Shown one piece after another: positions 52,893 through 61,828 of a stretch of 64,000 nt of DNA. Every line of letters starts with the position of its first letter. The first letter of the stretch is position 1. This DNA comes from Candidatus Poribacteria bacterium (GTDB lineage Bacteria > Poribacteria > WGA-4E > WGA-3G): positions 130,911 through 194,910 of the forward strand of contig JAPPFM010000050.1 of NCBI GenBank assembly GCA_028821605.1, written 5' to 3'. The notes below the pieces were generated by a model that was not told the origin of the DNA, searched no databases, and saw nothing but the letters and a program-made list of their open reading frames with translations. The translations under genes and the position numbers were made by a program.

Positions 52893-53612
52893 CTATTTTT
52901 TCAGGTGTGAGACGTGTGTTCCTTCAGCTGGCTCAAACCTTTGTGAATTTTCACCCATGTAATGACATATAAAACTCCGCCGCCACCGGTTATATGTTTT
53001 ATTTTTGTAGGAACCGTGAATAACCTTGCCATCAAAGAAGAGCGTGTCGCCGGGTGACATGTCAATTCCCAATTCTTCAACGTTTTCCGGTTTGACGACT
53101 TGTACGTTAGTAAACGAAATAGCTGTGTCCGCTGTTTCAACATGGAGTAGCCCATATTGATGGGAACGTGGGATCAGTACCATGCGTCCAACATCTTCGT
53201 CCGATGTGTCTAATGCGACCCAAACACCAATGAGCGGATCTATTGTGATGTACTGTTCGTCTTGGTGTAGTGCTTGACCTCGTGCACCGGGCGGTTTGAA
53301 GTAGAGCATTGTTTGTAAAAGCACTGGCGTATCATCAATCAGTTGCTCCGTAACGGTAAGCAGGTTGGTATCCGCTGCCCATTCTTGGGTTAATTCGTCC
53401 CAGTTGTGCATATTAATCATGCGCGGGAATTGATGATTTGGATCATCGGCGTAGTCGGTTGTGCCGCCGGAGTCACCGGGCTTTGGACCTTCTGCGCGAC
53501 GTTTCATGTAATGTTCACGCATTGACGTTACTGTGGCTGTACTAAAGAGATTGGGAACTACTACGAAACCTTGTTCTTTATAATGGTCTCGCTGTTGAGG
53601 CGTTAAGGGCAT
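52893..53612 (-). CDS. Phytanoyl-CoA dioxygenase (PhyH) family protein
   Basis: 239 residues from ATG at 53612 (MPLTPQQRDHYKEQGFVVV), the typical PhyH N-terminus; the much longer frame to 53873 overlaps the divergent gene and is not used. LHQDEQYITI has the His-x-Asp pair, DGKVIHGSYKN the distal His, and NRWRRSFICHYMG the Arg. It has a consensus promoter (53674-53702) and lies back-to-back with the ThuA-like gene. Substrate unknown. Confidence 0.85.
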   Translation of the reverse strand: MPLTPQQRDHYKEQGFVVVPNLFSTATVTSMREHYMKRRAEGPKPGDSGGTTDYADDPNHQFPRMINMHNWDELTQEWAADTNLLTVTEQLIDDTPVLLQTMLYFKPPGARGQALHQDEQYITIDPLIGVWVALDTSDEDVGRMVLIPRSHQYGLLHVETADTAISFTNVQVVKPENVEELGIDMSPGDTLFFDGKVIHGSYKNKTYNRWRRSFICHYMGENSQRFEPAEGTHVSHLKK

Positions 53613-53673
53613 GAACGAGTTCTCCCGTAGGTTGCTGGGCCGTTTTGTATAACGTTTTTGAGTCTGTCTTTTA

Positions 53674-53702
53674 ATTTTATGGTAATTTCGGGTATTTGTC
53701 AA
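53674..53702 (-). promoter_or_regulatory. Promoter of the PhyH gene
   Basis: On the minus strand TTGACA (53702-53697), 17 bases, TAAAAT (53679-53674). Ends about 62 bases before the ATG at 53612. Confidence 0.7.
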
Positions 53703-53816
53703 AGTTTTTTCTGTATGCGTACAAAACGTTAATTCTTCGTAAATAGATTCAACGTGACTTTCTGAGGAAACTGTGCTATACTTGTGCAAAATTTTATTTA
53801 TGGAGTTTAAATTTTG

Positions 53817-54752
53817 ATGAAAAACGAATGGGTTGTTTACGAAGGAAACGAAGGTCCTGGAAAGGGCAAGCATATTGTTCTGGTCAGTGGCGACGAAGAG
53901 TATCGTTCCGAAGAAGCATTACCGATGTTGGGGAAAGTGTTAGCCACACACCACGGATTTACATGCACGGTGCTATTTGCCATTGATCCGGACACAGGTG
54001 AAATTGATCCGGAGGTCCAAACCAATATTCCGGGACTCCACCATTTAGAATCAGCGGATATGATGGTATTGTTCACGCGTTTCCGTGAGCTACCCGATGA
54101 ACAGATGAAGTACGTCGTTGATTATACGAATGCTGGCAAACCCGTGATGGGACTTCGCACAGCGACGCACGCTTTCAGTTATAGCCGTGACCTTGAGAGT
54201 CCGTATGCAAAATACAGTTTTAACAGTGAGAGTTTTGAGGGTGGATATGGCAGGCAGGTGCTTGGCGAGACATGGGTCAACCACCACGGACATCACGGTA
54301 AAGAGAGCGCGCGCGGTGTGATTGACGAAGCGATGCAGGACCACCCGATTCTCAAAGGTGTTGATGATGTTTGGGGTCCGTCTGATGTCTACGGCATTAA
54401 TGATTTGACGGGCGATTCTCAAGTGCTTGTCCATGGACAGGTATTGGTCGGTATGGAACCGACAGATGCACCAAAACCCGACACCATCACCATGCCGATG
54501 GTGTGGATTAAAACCTATACCGGCGATGAAGGGAACACCTCACGCGTCTTGAACACGACGATGGGTGCCTCTGTCGATTTGGAGAGCGAAGGACTCCGTC
54601 GCCTTCTTGTCAACGGCTGTTATTGGTGTATGGGGATAGAGGACGCAATTTCCGATAAAAGCGTTGTCGATTATGTCGGCGATTATGCACCGACGTTCTT
54701 CGGTTTCGGCACCTTTACAAAGGGTGTCCGTCCGGAAGATCATGCGTTGTAA
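53817..54752 (+). CDS. ThuA-like domain protein
   Basis: 311 residues; ATG at 53817 after GGAG (the TTG one codon up gives a longer frame). The fold is a class-I glutamine-amidotransferase-like ThuA domain: KHIVLVSGDEEYRSEEALPML at the start, MMVLFTRFRELPDEQMKYVVDYTNAGKPVMGLRTATHAF in the middle and HHGHHGKESARG, with a GNTSRVLNTTMGAS strand near the end. Often linked to sugar metabolism; the exact reaction is not known. Divergent from the PhyH gene, with a modest -10 (TATACT, 53777-53782). Confidence 0.75.
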   Translation: MKNEWVVYEGNEGPGKGKHIVLVSGDEEYRSEEALPMLGKVLATHHGFTCTVLFAIDPDTGEIDPEVQTNIPGLHHLESADMMVLFTRFRELPDEQMKYVVDYTNAGKPVMGLRTATHAFSYSRDLESPYAKYSFNSESFEGGYGRQVLGETWVNHHGHHGKESARGVIDEAMQDHPILKGVDDVWGPSDVYGINDLTGDSQVLVHGQVLVGMEPTDAPKPDTITMPMVWIKTYTGDEGNTSRVLNTTMGASVDLESEGLRRLLVNGCYWCMGIEDAISDKSVVDYVGDYAPTFFGFGTFTKGVRPEDHAL

Positions 54753-54794
54753 GAATTAGGAAATTTCTCGTGCCTTGCTTGTTATTTTTTATAT

Positions 54795-54913
54795 AGGACT
54801 TACGCATTCCCTCTTAAAGTCCCCCTGATAAGGCGGATTTAGGGGGTTTAAATACGGAAATTACCGATTTTTGTGTCTGAATGTCTGATATTTTCTCAAT
54901 TTGCGTAAGTCCT
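54795..54913. repeat. Small inverted-repeat element, family 1 (copy d)
   Basis: 119 bp with perfect 12-base inverted ends AGGACTTACGCA and TGCGTAAGTCCT. The middle is different from the other copies (CCCCCTGATAAGGCGG, GATTTAGGGGG), so only the ends are shared. Confidence 0.85.
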
Positions 54914-54977
54914 GTTATGGATAGAAGTGAGGCACGTATTATGTTGGGTTTTTCTTCCGTTGAGTCGCACTATGTTT

Positions 54978-54995
54978 GATAGATATCAATCTATC
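54978..54995. promoter_or_regulatory. Palindrome before the ABC exporter
   Basis: GATAGAT-ATCA-ATCTATC, a 7-base dyad ending 21 bases before the ATG. It could be a repressor site or a small hairpin in the leader. Confidence 0.45.
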
Positions 54996-55016
54996 TAAAG
55001 TGTAAGGAGCGTATCC

Positions 55017-56825
55017 ATGGAAAGTACGAATGTCTTGCGTCGACTCATAGCGATTTTCTGGGTATTAGGGATCGTCTTGCGCAGACATTTTTTCTTGGCT
55101 ACGTCTATGATCTTCACGGCTTTGATTTTAAGTCTTGAACCGGTTGCGAGCCTATACATTTTTAGTAAAGTTGTTGACCGGTCGGTTGACTATGTTCAAG
55201 GAACAGCAACACTTAGAGAGGTTGGTCTTGTGTTTGGGCTGCAAGGGGGTCTCTTTGCGGTGCAGCGGATTATTACGCCGCTTCGGGATTGGCTTGGCGG
55301 TATCCTGTCGAACCATCTCCTGAATGATATTACGATGGATCTGATGGAAAAGACCTCAAAGCTGCCCTATATTTCGCTTGAATCCGAGGAGATTTATAAT
55401 AATTTGGAAATGGCGAACGGCACAAAGGACCGGATCCCACAAATCTTTACGGCGACTATTAATTTAGGCAGCAATTTCGTCATGTTTGGCTCAATGTTCG
55501 TGTTACTGAGTCAGTTAAGCCCTTGGTTAGCGGTAGCCGTCGTTGCGATTATGCTCCCATATATTCTTTTAGATCAACACATTATCAAACAGAGTTGGGA
55601 ACTGACCGAGAGGTTGTCAATTCTCCGAAGAAAGATGGGTTTTTTATCAGGGATCTGGTCGGGTAGAGGGAGCTGTAGAGAACTCCGTATTTGGAATGCA
55701 AGGCATTGGCTTTTTGAAAAATACAGCGAAGTTTTTAGGACTTGGTTCACCGCGGAACGCCGCCAAAGTCTTAAACGAATGGTTTATCAAATTTCAGGTG
55801 GATTGTGTATGGCAGCGGGTTTTGTGCTTGTGCTGTTCATGACTTTGCAATCGATTGAGGCTGGCACGGTGACCGTCGGTATGATAGCCATGTACATTCA
55901 GGCTGTTAACAGCACGCAGGGCACCGCGTATCGGGTTTTTGTTGGGGTTTCTTCGCTGTTTGAGCATGGATTGTATGTATTGAGCATCCGAAGGGTGCTG
56001 AAAATGGAAGTCCCCGTGGAAGCAAGCGAAAGCAGTACCTCACAAATGCCCGATCTTCTGAAGAACGGAAAAATGCCGACAATTACTTTTCAAGGGGTTT
56101 CGTTTAAGTATCCGGGATCCGATGCGTTCGCTGTCAAAGATATCAACTTGGAGTTGCAGCCGGGCAAGATGACAGCACTTGTTGGTGAGAATGCTGCCGG
56201 TAAAAGCACAATCGCGAAAATGGCAGTCGGATTATATCCACCAACGGAAGGGAAAATCCTCGTTAATGGGGTTCCGCTTTCTTCCGAGAACACTGCAGAA
56301 TGGTTCAAACATACGAAAGTCTTATTTCAAGATTCGAGCCAGTATGCCTTGACGCTTGCTGAGAATGTGCTACTCGGTCAAGGCTCTAATAGGGATGTCG
56401 TGCGAGTTTTGGACGAGGCGGGTTTTGCGCCATCCGCGGAAATTGATGCGAATACGCTTTCTGAGATTTTATCAAAAGAGTTTGGTAGCACGGAGCTTTC
56501 CGGCGGACAATGGAAAAAAGTTGGGCTTGCCAGGGCATTGGCAAAGCAAGGGAATTTCTTCATGCTCGACGAACCCTCGGCTGCGCTTGATCCGAGAGCA
56601 GAATATGAATTGTTCATGAAACTAAAGGAAATGATGTCTGGTGTGACGACGCTTTTCGTTACGCACCGATTAGCGGCAACCATCAACGCCGATTGGATTA
56701 TTGTATTAAACAATGGCAAGATAACAGAGCAAGGGCAGCATGAACAGTTGATGAAAACTGATGGCCTTTATGCGCAACTCTTCAATCTTCAAGCCAGTTT
56801 GATGCAGGATGCGACTTGGAAATGA
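55017..56825 (+). CDS. ABC exporter, permease-ATPase fusion
   Basis: 602 residues. The N-terminal half has about six membrane helices (FFLATSMIFTALILSL, then LAVAVVAIMLPYILL and CMAAGFVLVLFM). The ATPase follows: Walker A GENAAGKST (about 390), the ABC signature LSGGQ (about 493), and Walker B FFMLDEPSAALDP (about 514), with an H-loop His in TLFVTHRLA. A half-size exporter that dimerises; substrates may be lipids, peptides or toxins. AAGGAGC precedes the ATG. It stands alone, so its substrate cannot be guessed from context. Confidence 0.9.
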   Translation: MESTNVLRRLIAIFWVLGIVLRRHFFLATSMIFTALILSLEPVASLYIFSKVVDRSVDYVQGTATLREVGLVFGLQGGLFAVQRIITPLRDWLGGILSNHLLNDITMDLMEKTSKLPYISLESEEIYNNLEMANGTKDRIPQIFTATINLGSNFVMFGSMFVLLSQLSPWLAVAVVAIMLPYILLDQHIIKQSWELTERLSILRRKMGFLSGIWSGRGSCRELRIWNARHWLFEKYSEVFRTWFTAERRQSLKRMVYQISGGLCMAAGFVLVLFMTLQSIEAGTVTVGMIAMYIQAVNSTQGTAYRVFVGVSSLFEHGLYVLSIRRVLKMEVPVEASESSTSQMPDLLKNGKMPTITFQGVSFKYPGSDAFAVKDINLELQPGKMTALVGENAAGKSTIAKMAVGLYPPTEGKILVNGVPLSSENTAEWFKHTKVLFQDSSQYALTLAENVLLGQGSNRDVVRVLDEAGFAPSAEIDANTLSEILSKEFGSTELSGGQWKKVGLARALAKQGNFFMLDEPSAALDPRAEYELFMKLKEMMSGVTTLFVTHRLAATINADWIIVLNNGKITEQGQHEQLMKTDGLYAQLFNLQASLMQDATWK

Positions 56826-57058
56826 ATCTATTACTGGAACGGCTCCCTAACGACTTATGAAAATGGCTGAAAATCTCATGGAAGAAGCCGAATCTGCTGC
56901 GTCAGGTTGAGCTTCGCTAACACTGGCTCGCGGGGATGAATTACCAGTTATCCTTGTCGCTCTGTAAGATGTGAAAGGATTTGTTTAACAATCTCAAGTT
57001 TTTAGGCTTGGGCCAGATCCATGTGTTTCGTGCGAATATAAAACCGACGGCGTGCTTA

Positions 57059-57316
57059 TCAGATCCGCCTATCGTACTCACCATGTTTTCCGATCCAGAC
57101 CCAAGTTAAAATACCCTCGTGTTCAATTGCCAATACTCGATAGTCATCATTAACTCTTGCGGACCAATAAGTGCCTTGCTGAGTCTTCTTTAACATGAGC
57201 GAAGGATGGTCAGGGTTTTGCTTTAGGAGTTCAAATTGCTTGTCTGCGCGTCTTTGAATGTCTCGTGGAAGTCTGTGATAATAATCCCAAAACTTACGGG
57301 TTGTCTTATAAATCAA
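57059..57316 (-). CDS. RelE/ParE-superfamily toxin
   Basis: 85 residues: MIYKTTRKFWDYYHRLPRDIQRRADKQFELL at the start and KKTQQGTYWSARVNDDYRVLAI with VWIGKHGEYDRRI at the end, the RelE-type mRNA endonuclease or gyrase-poison fold. Its start overlaps the antitoxin stop by 11 bases, the usual coupling. Target unknown. Confidence 0.83.
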   Translation of the reverse strand: MIYKTTRKFWDYYHRLPRDIQRRADKQFELLKQNPDHPSLMLKKTQQGTYWSARVNDDYRVLAIEHEGILTWVWIGKHGEYDRRI

Positions 57317-57671
57317 TAACCCTTCCAGCCTTTATCTCTTTGAGTGCCTCCTCGTGTAGATGATCCAGTTTTCCGGCTTTTATATCCTCTTCGAGTTGTT
57401 TATCCCAAGCCTCCTCGCGAGCCTCTAAGGCTTCACGAAGTCGTGCTGTGAGGCGTTTCAACAGTTCTGTTTTTGTTTGTCCTTCACACTCGACTTCTGG
57501 AACATCCGGAATCCATCCGCGCCATCCGGTAGACTTTTTTGTTACATGGGCAGTGTAGGTTTCTTCAAAGACGGAATCTACTATTTTAATAGACTGAGGT
57601 TCCTGTGTGTGTTCAACGGATCTTTTGGACACATCATCAGTAGCAATCTGTTCATTTGTGATACGTGTCAT
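57306..57671 (-). CDS. Antitoxin-like protein with a HicB-type middle
   Basis: 121 residues. The middle (TAHVTKKSTGWRGWIPDVPEVECEGQTKTELL) looks like a HicB-type RNase-H-like fold, while the end (LDHLHEEALKEIKAGRVIDL) resembles the toxin-wrapping tail of RelB/Phd-type antitoxins. The first 35 residues are unique. The toxin is RelE-type, not HicA, so this looks like a hybrid antitoxin. ATG at 57671; promoter at 57789-57817. Confidence 0.68.
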   Translation of the reverse strand: MTRITNEQIATDDVSKRSVEHTQEPQSIKIVDSVFEETYTAHVTKKSTGWRGWIPDVPEVECEGQTKTELLKRLTARLREALEAREEAWDKQLEEDIKAGKLDHLHEEALKEIKAGRVIDL

Positions 57672-57788
57672 ATATGTTCACCCCCAACATGGAGCGATCT
57701 TTACTTGCTATCAACATGGAATCACTTGCGATTGAACTCAGCACTTGGTGCAAGCGGAGGTAAATCCGCTACCCCGCAAGTTGTATAT

Positions 57789-57817
57789 AATATACCACTT
57801 GTTGCCAGCAAAGTCAA
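57789..57817 (-). promoter_or_regulatory. Promoter of the toxin-antitoxin pair
   Basis: On the minus strand TTGACT (57817-57812), 17 bases, TATATT (57794-57789). About 118 bases before the antitoxin ATG. Confidence 0.65.
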
Positions 57818-57948
57818 ACTTTTTCTATTGAGATGCTTTCTGAAAAATTCAAACGGGAAGAGGAAAACTGGCAGTCTTGCTACGTTTTTTGTCCGCGCTA
57901 CTACTGATGTCGGTTCAACGTTTAGGACGATGCGTGATGTGGTGTTAC

Positions 57949-60945
57949 CTATTTTTCTGCAAGCGAGATGTGAAATATCCCGCGATCTTTGATAGCACTA
58001 TACAACTTATCGTTAATGACAGCAAGAGCAGCAGTCTCACCGAGTACTTCCGAAGAAACTTGTTTCCATTGATTACCGGTATCCAAGCGATAGATGCCAA
58101 CATTGCCAGCACCATAGATCGTGGTACCATCCACAGCGAATCTGTCTATAATGGGACGCGTCCCCGCACTATCGGTTAGCACGCGCCAGTGTGCGCCAGT
58201 TTCCGAACTCAACACACCTTCGTCTGTTGCGACATAAACTGTTGAATCAGCAAAGATTATCTCCGTGAAATGGGTAAAGTGAAACGGTAGGCTTGGTGTA
58301 ACATCTCTCCAGCTGCTCCCGCTATCAAACGACTGAAACAGCTTACCATCGCGTTTCCCGACGTAGATAGTTTCTCCCGAAACCGCTAATTTGAGATCCT
58401 GGCTGTCGTTGTTATAAGACTCTTGGCTCATGTCTGTTAGTCCTGTGCTTATCCACTCCGGGGCACCAAGTCTCCACTTAAAAAGCGTACGTCTGTGCTC
58501 AGCGTAGAACACATCGTTACAGACTACGATCATTCTGGTTTTCCCGTCCTTCCCACGTATAGGAGGTGGAAGGATTGATACGACTGCGTGATGTTCTTTT
58601 TCAGAACCCTCAGATAAGTGAGTCTTTTTCGCTGCCTCGCTATCTGCTCGTAATTTACGAGATAATGCTTTATCATCAGAAGCCGGTATGCTTTGAACGG
58701 GACTGCGTATATTGCCATCTATAGATACGCGAGAAATTTGCAAATTGTTAGTTTCAGGTGAGATAAGATAAAGATTATTGTCATCAACTACCAATTCTGA
58801 ATTAAAGGAGTGGGAGATACGCGCGCTTTCCGGTTTTGATGATTCGGTCGTAATTGTAGTCACCTGCCCAGTAAACCTCTGGGTAATTGAGATCTTTTTC
58901 CAAGACGCACCTTCGTCAGTTGATTGATATACCGCATAACCATTATGTGCGTATAATCTATCGTTGAACGTAACTAAATCCTTCAACCTTGTCCCCGCCA
59001 TCCCATCTATAAGTAACTGCCACGATTTTCCGCCATCAGTTGTGCGACGAATCCCAAACGGACTAACTTTGTAAAACGTCGTCTCGCTTACAGCCACAAC
59101 TGGAAGACTATCGATCATGAACAGATTCCCATCTCCTGAAAGCTCTGTCCAGGTTTGTCCGTTATCTGTTGAACGATGGCGGCGGCTGGCAGTTGACGCG
59201 AAGAGCACTTCACCAATAGCCAAAATCTTCATGCCAGATGGTATGTATCGATCGTAAGATTTATAACTGGGTGTTATTTCCGTCCATGATGCTCCTAAGT
59301 TAGCCGAATGGAAAATTTTGAGGGTATGCGACTCATTTCTTGGCACTTCTTGTTCTACCGTTATTGGCGTGAATCCCAACAGATCGGGTCCTGTCCCAAT
59401 ATAGAGATTATTCTCAGACACCGCCAAGGAGTAAATGGCTCTTGATGTCTCCACCGGCAACTTTTTCCAAGTGCCTGAATCGAGACGATAGAGACCGCGC
59501 CCTGTACCAGCAAACACTGTTGTCCCAACAGTAGCCACTGCAGAAATACTGTCACCTGTCAATCCATCGTTAAAAGGACTCCATTGTGCCCCACTGTCTG
59601 TAGATTGAAAAATCCCTTCATCCCTAAGCGCAAGATACATCACGGAACGTGCTTTCGGGCTGCGCGTTTGTGCTTCATCCGTGATGATGAAACCAACAGC
59701 GTGTCCCTTTGGTCTGGGACCAATCGTCCTCCATGTTTCACCGCCATTATCCGAAGTAAATATTTCATCGGTGGATACTATGTAAAGGGTCCCCCTATGC
59801 TCTGCCATCGGCATTAGCGATGGACCAATTGGAATCTCCGTGTTGATGTGTGTCCACGCCGTCGCATCTGCTCCTAATTTGTATATTCCTGTCGGAGCAA
59901 CAGCATAGACGTTCCCTTCAGATGTAGCGAAGATATCGCGGACCTGTCCCCCTGGTGGTGCGATGCCCTGCGTCCACTGCGAAGTGGAAAACTTGGCGGA
60001 GTCCTCCAATGTAGCAGATGTTGCGGTAGTTGTAGAGATCTGTGTGCCAGTTCCGCTGCTTTTACCTGCAGCAGCCTGTCCAACTCGGTTTCGCACAGCT
60101 GGTTTCACCGCAATATCGAGAATGATAGGTGTATCGATAATTTCAATGGTAGGTTCGGATTGTGCTTCAAAACTGTATGGCTTCTGAAAACGCGCAAGGT
60201 ATTGGTTGCTCGCACCGAGCAACAGTATAACTAAAACGACAGCAGTTCCAAAAGCCGCCCACGGTAACAAAGGTTTACCAACCGGAGGCGATATCGGTTT
60301 CATATTAGCCACTTCCTGCATGATACGCTCAGTTACTTGAGCAGGGAATGGGATGCTCCCAAGTGTTTCGCGAACCAAAAGTTCTTCCTGCTGTTCCTGT
60401 AAACGCTCGCGTCCTCGGCGAAGTCGACTCTTAATCGTATTCACCGATACCCCTAAGAGTTTCCCAATCTCCTTCGCCGTCATCTCTCCGAGATAGTGGA
60501 GCGTTACCACTGTGCGCTCACTCTCCGGCAGTTTTGCCAGAAGTTTTTTGACGAGTTCATGGCGATGTTCGGTGCTCTCTGTCAGTCGTTGTTCCGATAC
60601 GTAATGTGTGTAAGAAGATTCTTCGATTTCTTCCACAGGCGTGTCCTCCAACGATTGCATCACAGATTTGCTCTTTATGTTCTTTTGAAGCCATTTAAGG
60701 CAGAGTCGATTGGCGATGACATACATCCATCCGGAGAACTGCTTCGGATTCCTGAGCTGCGCAAGATTCTTATATACTTGAAGGAAAGTATCTTGCGTAA
60801 TCTCTTCGGCAACGTGAAAATCGCCAACTTTTCGCCACGCAAGCGCGTGAATACCTTTCTGGTGCTTTTGAACTAAGGCATTAAACGCTGCGTCATCACC
60901 GGACAAGATTTTACGAATCAGTTGAACATCGTCTTTTGTTTTCAT
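57949..60945 (-). CDS. ECF sigma factor fused to membrane helix and BNR-type propeller
   Basis: 998 residues. Residues 1-85 are sigma region 2 (DDAAFNALVQKHQKGIHALAW, AEEITQDTFLQVYKNL), and 130-185 are region 4 (LPESERTVVTLHYLGEMTAKE, GVSVNTIKSRLRRGRERL). One membrane helix follows (WAAFGTAVVLVILLLGA, about 229-245), then a low-complexity linker and about 650 residues with Asp-box blades (TSDNGGETW, STDSGAQW, STDNGQTW, TTDGGKSW, STDEGASW, SFDSGSSW). So the sigma domain is anchored and the propeller is outside, a one-protein sensor. The start at 60945 has GGAG 7 bases up; the frame is open to 61041 but overlaps the gene before. Cleavage or shedding would be needed to free the sigma part; inferred. 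Confidence 0.85.
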   Translation of the reverse strand: MKTKDDVQLIRKILSGDDAAFNALVQKHQKGIHALAWRKVGDFHVAEEITQDTFLQVYKNLAQLRNPKQFSGWMYVIANRLCLKWLQKNIKSKSVMQSLEDTPVEEIEESSYTHYVSEQRLTESTEHRHELVKKLLAKLPESERTVVTLHYLGEMTAKEIGKLLGVSVNTIKSRLRRGRERLQEQQEELLVRETLGSIPFPAQVTERIMQEVANMKPISPPVGKPLLPWAAFGTAVVLVILLLGASNQYLARFQKPYSFEAQSEPTIEIIDTPIILDIAVKPAVRNRVGQAAAGKSSGTGTQISTTTATSATLEDSAKFSTSQWTQGIAPPGGQVRDIFATSEGNVYAVAPTGIYKLGADATAWTHINTEIPIGPSLMPMAEHRGTLYIVSTDEIFTSDNGGETWRTIGPRPKGHAVGFIITDEAQTRSPKARSVMYLALRDEGIFQSTDSGAQWSPFNDGLTGDSISAVATVGTTVFAGTGRGLYRLDSGTWKKLPVETSRAIYSLAVSENNLYIGTGPDLLGFTPITVEQEVPRNESHTLKIFHSANLGASWTEITPSYKSYDRYIPSGMKILAIGEVLFASTASRRHRSTDNGQTWTELSGDGNLFMIDSLPVVAVSETTFYKVSPFGIRRTTDGGKSWQLLIDGMAGTRLKDLVTFNDRLYAHNGYAVYQSTDEGASWKKISITQRFTGQVTTITTESSKPESARISHSFNSELVVDDNNLYLISPETNNLQISRVSIDGNIRSPVQSIPASDDKALSRKLRADSEAAKKTHLSEGSEKEHHAVVSILPPPIRGKDGKTRMIVVCNDVFYAEHRRTLFKWRLGAPEWISTGLTDMSQESYNNDSQDLKLAVSGETIYVGKRDGKLFQSFDSGSSWRDVTPSLPFHFTHFTEIIFADSTVYVATDEGVLSSETGAHWRVLTDSAGTRPIIDRFAVDGTTIYGAGNVGIYRLDTGNQWKQVSSEVLGETAALAVINDKLYSAIKDRGIFHISLAEK

Positions 60946-61016
60946 CAGCATACTCCGTGATTGATGAATGGATTGAATTAGCGTTAGTGTGAATTCGACA
61001 TCTACAGGATATTTCG

Positions 61017-61766
61017 CTAAAACTGCTTCAAGTTTCCCCAAGTGGTCGCAAGTTTTGTTCTCGGTGTTACAGATTTTGGAATATCGTCCCCGGTGGTGAT
61101 GCGAAGGTTATCAAAAAGCACGGAGTAATTTGAGACCCCGAAACCGACTTTACCCTTCGGATAGTCAGGAAACTCGATCCCATCTCCAAAATTTTTCGCT
61201 TCTAAAATTACGGGTCCGAGAACTTGCTTGCCATTAATCCAAAAAGTTAAGAGTTTTCCATGAACGCTCAACTTCAGGTGAGACCAACTTTTCACGTCTA
61301 AAGAGCGATAAGGTTTCTCTTCATAGTGCAGAAAAGCATTTTGATTGATCAAGCGACCACCAAAACAGCGAGCCATGGATTCAGGTTCGGGGATCGGTGT
61401 GTCCCCAATTGTACAGAGGACTCCCCATGTCTGATCTCTTTTGTCCTGATGAATCCGCGAGGCGATCACAATATGGGCAGGTCCATGTTTTTGGAGCGGC
61501 TTAACGTCAACCTCAATATCGTAATCCTGCCACTCTTCATCCCCGATGACAAATAAACGCGTCACACGCTGATCACCAATTATTAAAGACTCAAGTTGCC
61601 CGCGAACAATTTTCAAAGAATGGAACCCGTCAGGCCCAATGTTTAATATTTTCAGTTCGTGCCACTGGTCTATAATATCTCTATCATCAAAAGTTTCCAG
61701 CAACACCTCTGCCCCTGCGGAACAGGTTAGGATAAATATGCCCAATCCAATGCTTAAGGCTTTCAT
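61017..61766 (-). CDS. Secreted LamG/DUF1080-like protein with KLATTWG end
   Basis: 249 residues with a signal peptide (MKALSIGLGIFILTCSAGA). The body is a concanavalin-like beta-sandwich: LETFDDRDIIDQWHEL, YDIEVDVKPLQKHGPAHIVIASRI, LKLSVHGKLLTFWINGKQV and GKVGFGVSNYSVLFDNLRI. It probably binds a glycan. The end is VTPRTKLATTWGNLKQF, matching the end of the protein at 33808. It stands 71 bases before the sigma-propeller gene and may be co-transcribed with it. Confidence 0.78.
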   Translation of the reverse strand: MKALSIGLGIFILTCSAGAEVLLETFDDRDIIDQWHELKILNIGPDGFHSLKIVRGQLESLIIGDQRVTRLFVIGDEEWQDYDIEVDVKPLQKHGPAHIVIASRIHQDKRDQTWGVLCTIGDTPIPEPESMARCFGGRLINQNAFLHYEEKPYRSLDVKSWSHLKLSVHGKLLTFWINGKQVLGPVILEAKNFGDGIEFPDYPKGKVGFGVSNYSVLFDNLRITTGDDIPKSVTPRTKLATTWGNLKQF

Positions 61767-61828
61767 GATGTTACTCCATTCTAATATAATCTTTGTTTTA
61801 TTTTCAACTCATGTTACTTGAGCTTTTT

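Noticed and set aside
53613-53873. Longer N-terminus for the PhyH protein at 52893
   Set aside because: The extension crosses its own promoter and the divergent ThuA-like gene; the PhyH family starts at MPLTPQQ.
60946-61041. Extending the sigma-propeller protein to the ATG at 61041
   Set aside because: It would overlap the stop of the secreted gene by 25 bases, while GGAG at proper spacing supports the ATG at 60945.
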